A stretch of DNA of 64,000 nt, taken from the NCBI GenBank assembly GCA_022818135.1, contig JAFMSR010000016.1, positions 6,106,448-6,170,447 on the forward strand, given 5' to 3'. Both the position numbers and the translations under genes were made by a program. The stretch's first letter is position 1; each line of letters begins with the position of its first letter. The stretch comes from Saxidomus purpurata (taxonomy: Eukaryota; Mollusca; Bivalvia; Venerida; Veneridae). This document shows positions 61,862-64,000 of this stretch, in pieces. Under the pieces are notes generated by a model, which saw only the letters and a list, made by a program, of their open reading frames with translations, was not told the DNA's origin and searched no databases.

Positions 61862-62370
61862 AAAGGGGCACTTCCTACATGCCACTGGGTTTTGTGTTCA
61901 ATGAACGTAAAATGATAGATGTATTTCAAAGAAGAACCTATGGTGAAAAATGCCTCATTTTACCACAATTAACCAATATATCTCTAGGAATTCGCGTGTA
62001 AGGGTTAAGGTGTCGGCCGCTTATACAGGAGGTTGCGGGTTCGAGCCCCATTGGGGTCACGACCGTACTTAATCATTGACACCAGTACTGTTTTTTTTCC
62101 AGGAAGCGGATTCGAGAGTGACTCGATAAGCTACATACTTTCTTCACAATCGAGCTGAAATAAATTAGTATAAACTAAATCGCATCCACCCATTAATTGT
62201 ACATTAACAACACTACATAGAATATCTCGATTATTGAGTGGTTTTCGGTACTGCCGCTGATTTTAACGGTAATGACTGGGAATGCATAACTGGGGTTAAG
62301 TTATAATACTTCAAAATATTCTATTATTTATGTTTTGGAGGTTATTTAGTTTGACATCAGTTATAGGGTA
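61862..62370. mobile_element. Second copy of the TTAA MITE, inverted, interrupted by a SINE
   Basis: It starts TTAAAGGGGCACTTCC and matches the reverse complement of 56066-56419 through ATTTTACCACAATTAACCAA. It then breaks at about 61983 and resumes at about 62168 with AAATCGCATCCACCCATTAA. The far TIR has decayed (ATAGGGTATAACCC). Confidence 0.75.
61984..62167 (+). mobile_element. SINE nested in the TTAA MITE
   Basis: The interrupting block starts with a tRNA-like head (GTTAAGGTGTCGGCCGC, then GGGTTCGAGCCCC as box B). It has a body with GATTCGAGAGTGACTCG and an A/T-rich tail. Its absence from the other MITE copy defines it as a later insertion. Confidence 0.7.
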
Positions 62371-62934
62371 TAACCCTCTAGCATAATTTTCAAAGAGATA
62401 TTTCACTGTGAAAATATATAATGTACACACATAATTGCAAATGTTTCTTTTTTGCAATCAGATAATATCGGAATGATAAGTTGATACTTGAAGTAATCAT
62501 TTCATCGGAGAAAGTAATGTGAAATGACTTACATTGAATTATATGTGAGTAGTGGCACGGCAAGATAACTGGTTTTAAGAAAACATCCATCAAAACAAGT
62601 GTCATGCGTTTATAAAGTGCTATGAGCAATTTTGATGTAAAACTGTTCTATAGCGCAAGATTATGCTGTTCAAGAAAGATGTGAGGGACTGGGATGTGAG
62701 GGAATTTTAAATTGGAGAAATACCTGCTACAAATATGGCGGAGCAGTAATTTTTTCAATGCTTTTTTCAATACACTCTCTGACAACTATGAATTAAAGAC
62801 AAACATCACCACAAACTCCCCGCAGCGGTTACTTCCCGTTAATTTTCATTTTGAGAGCAGAGCTCTTCCAATCAAATCAAAATATGAGGAGTTTGACGTA
62901 GAAATGTGGTAATAAACCTACTCTTACTGGCCAT

Positions 62935-63876
62935 TGAAGGCCTTCAGGATACTATGGCCACTGTTGCCACAGGAATACAGAAAATTGTTGAAGCAATGGC
63001 GCTTCACTGGTTCCGTATACAAGCCCTGCCACGAATTATGGCCGCGAGATTAAAAGGTCATATGACCAAATCAGCGCTAAAAGCAGTGATGATGAAGATG
63101 ATCATTTATCCTTAAATTATAGGGATACTGATGACCTTGAGGACCAGATGCTTATGACATAAGGAGCCTCTCTCTTGTCGCACCAAAGAAAGACAAATTT
63201 AAAGACGCATTCAACAGCAGACACAGGGGATAAGTGTTAGGGCCCGACGGAAGAAGATCTGCTTGATCAGACAAACAAGAGGATGTTGGGCCCGACGTGA
63301 ATTACAAACTTGCAAAGATAGTCAAAACAAAGCTTTTGAGAAACAACTCATCAAATATACTATAAAAGGTTAACATGATCTGTATCCTAGGCCAAACAAC
63401 TGTTCAAACGCCATCAGATTTCAACCTGATGAGCATCCAGCGAGACATTACAAAGGGGTCATATGTAATCATTCTGCTAAGTCCATTGAGTCATTGAGAC
63501 TCATCTCCGCAAGTGCTAGGATGCACTGTTTTTGCTTGGAAATGTCAATACCAAACTTTCATTGCAACGGAGACAGTTGCTACGCCCCATACATAAAAGA
63601 GATGCCATCATTTGTGACGCAAATATCCCTGTCACTGATCAATTATTTGGTGATGACTTAAGCAAAGCTTTGAAAGAAGCCAGGAAGACTTCAGATGTTG
63701 GCAGGGAGTCATATTACCAGCGACGTCACCATCACAGACTGGGAAGTTTTAAAAAACTGGAGAGTGGGGAGAGCCCCACCCCTATACAAGGGGAAGACCA
63801 CTGCTCCAAAAAGGAAATAACAATGAATGCATCAAAGTTAGCAAAGAAACAGGTCATAGTTGCAAAGAATATCTAA
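62935..63876 (+). pseudogene. Decayed ORF1 of a DIRS-type (tyrosine recombinase) retroelement
   Basis: In broken frames the plus strand reads GPDVNYKLAKIVKTKL (about 63290-63340), then a QTPSDF/MSIQRD region, then LLGNVNTKLSLQRRQLLRPI, and LFGDDLSKALKEARKTSD (about 63530-63690). The order GP.V..KLA, LGN....RR and LFGD..SK matches the gag-like first ORF of DIRS/Ngaro-type elements as I know it. Stop codons and frame changes interrupt it. The element may continue past the window end. No reverse transcriptase or recombinase is visible here. Confidence 0.5.
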
Positions 63877-64000
63877 ACAGTAATCATCGTAGCTTTCAAA
63901 CTTTTGTTGAAAAATCATCTACCAAATGCCACTTGACAATAGCTCGGTTTACATGTGGCCGTATACAACATTACCTTAGTCATTGGCAGACTACCTCTGA

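Noticed and set aside
63420..63445. Third hammerhead (CTGATGAGC...GCGAGAC)
   Set aside because: The second core reads GAGA in place of GAAA and there is no matching stem I; it lies within the DIRS-like coding remnant.

Overview
This window is animal nuclear DNA with short exons, GT-AG introns, AT-rich spacers and dense small repeats. The repeats look like those of bivalve molluscs: interspersed families with GGTCAAGGTCACAGTGACC cores, tRNA-headed SINEs, elements ending in ACAAGAGCTGTC or in GGTGAGCGATATAGGGCC, and a STAND-ankyrin gene. A heterodont clam is my inference. Nothing in the sequence names the species.

I can model four protein-coding genes by hand. (1) 13098-17974, plus strand: a five-exon gene for a 1310-residue nSTAND3-like protein with a degenerate nucleotide-binding site followed by ankyrin repeats. 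(2) 25601-33225, minus strand, and (3) 37832-44605, plus strand: a divergent, head-to-head pair of eight-exon genes. Each encodes a small secreted ZP-domain protein with a signal peptide, ZP-N, ZP-C, a polybasic (furin-type) site and a hydrophobic C-terminus. All seven intron phases are identical (1-0-2-1-2-0-1), so they are ancient tandem-inverted paralogues. (4) 52480-60763 (perhaps to about 61656), minus strand: an organic anion transporter of the SLCO4A type, with eleven clear exons, the OATP signature, a complete Kazal-like exon pair and one GC-AG intron.

The rest is mobile and repetitive DNA. 1-13000 holds a 5'-truncated, frameshifted LINE (4800-7180), two copies of a roughly 0.9 kb interspersed unit (3171-4080 and 9292-10330), small foldback elements, tRNA-derived SINE heads and, at 12658-12814 on the minus strand, two adjacent hammerhead ribozyme motifs. 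18000-25600 is spacer with tandem-repeat elements. The introns of the ZP genes carry a 33-bp minisatellite, several 130-170 bp tandem arrays and a MITE with a clear target-site duplication. 44646-45090 is a cluster of palindromic GGTGATATCACC motifs, and 49866-50947 is an element built from AGGCGGAATCCGCCT palindromes. 48500-49520 holds a second LINE 3' end. 62900-63880 looks like a decayed DIRS-type retroelement ORF1.

The four genes show no sign of acting together, except that the ZP pair may share a promoter region near 36.1-36.4 kb. Exon boundaries were assigned by eye from reading frame, splice sites and family motifs. No transcript evidence was available.
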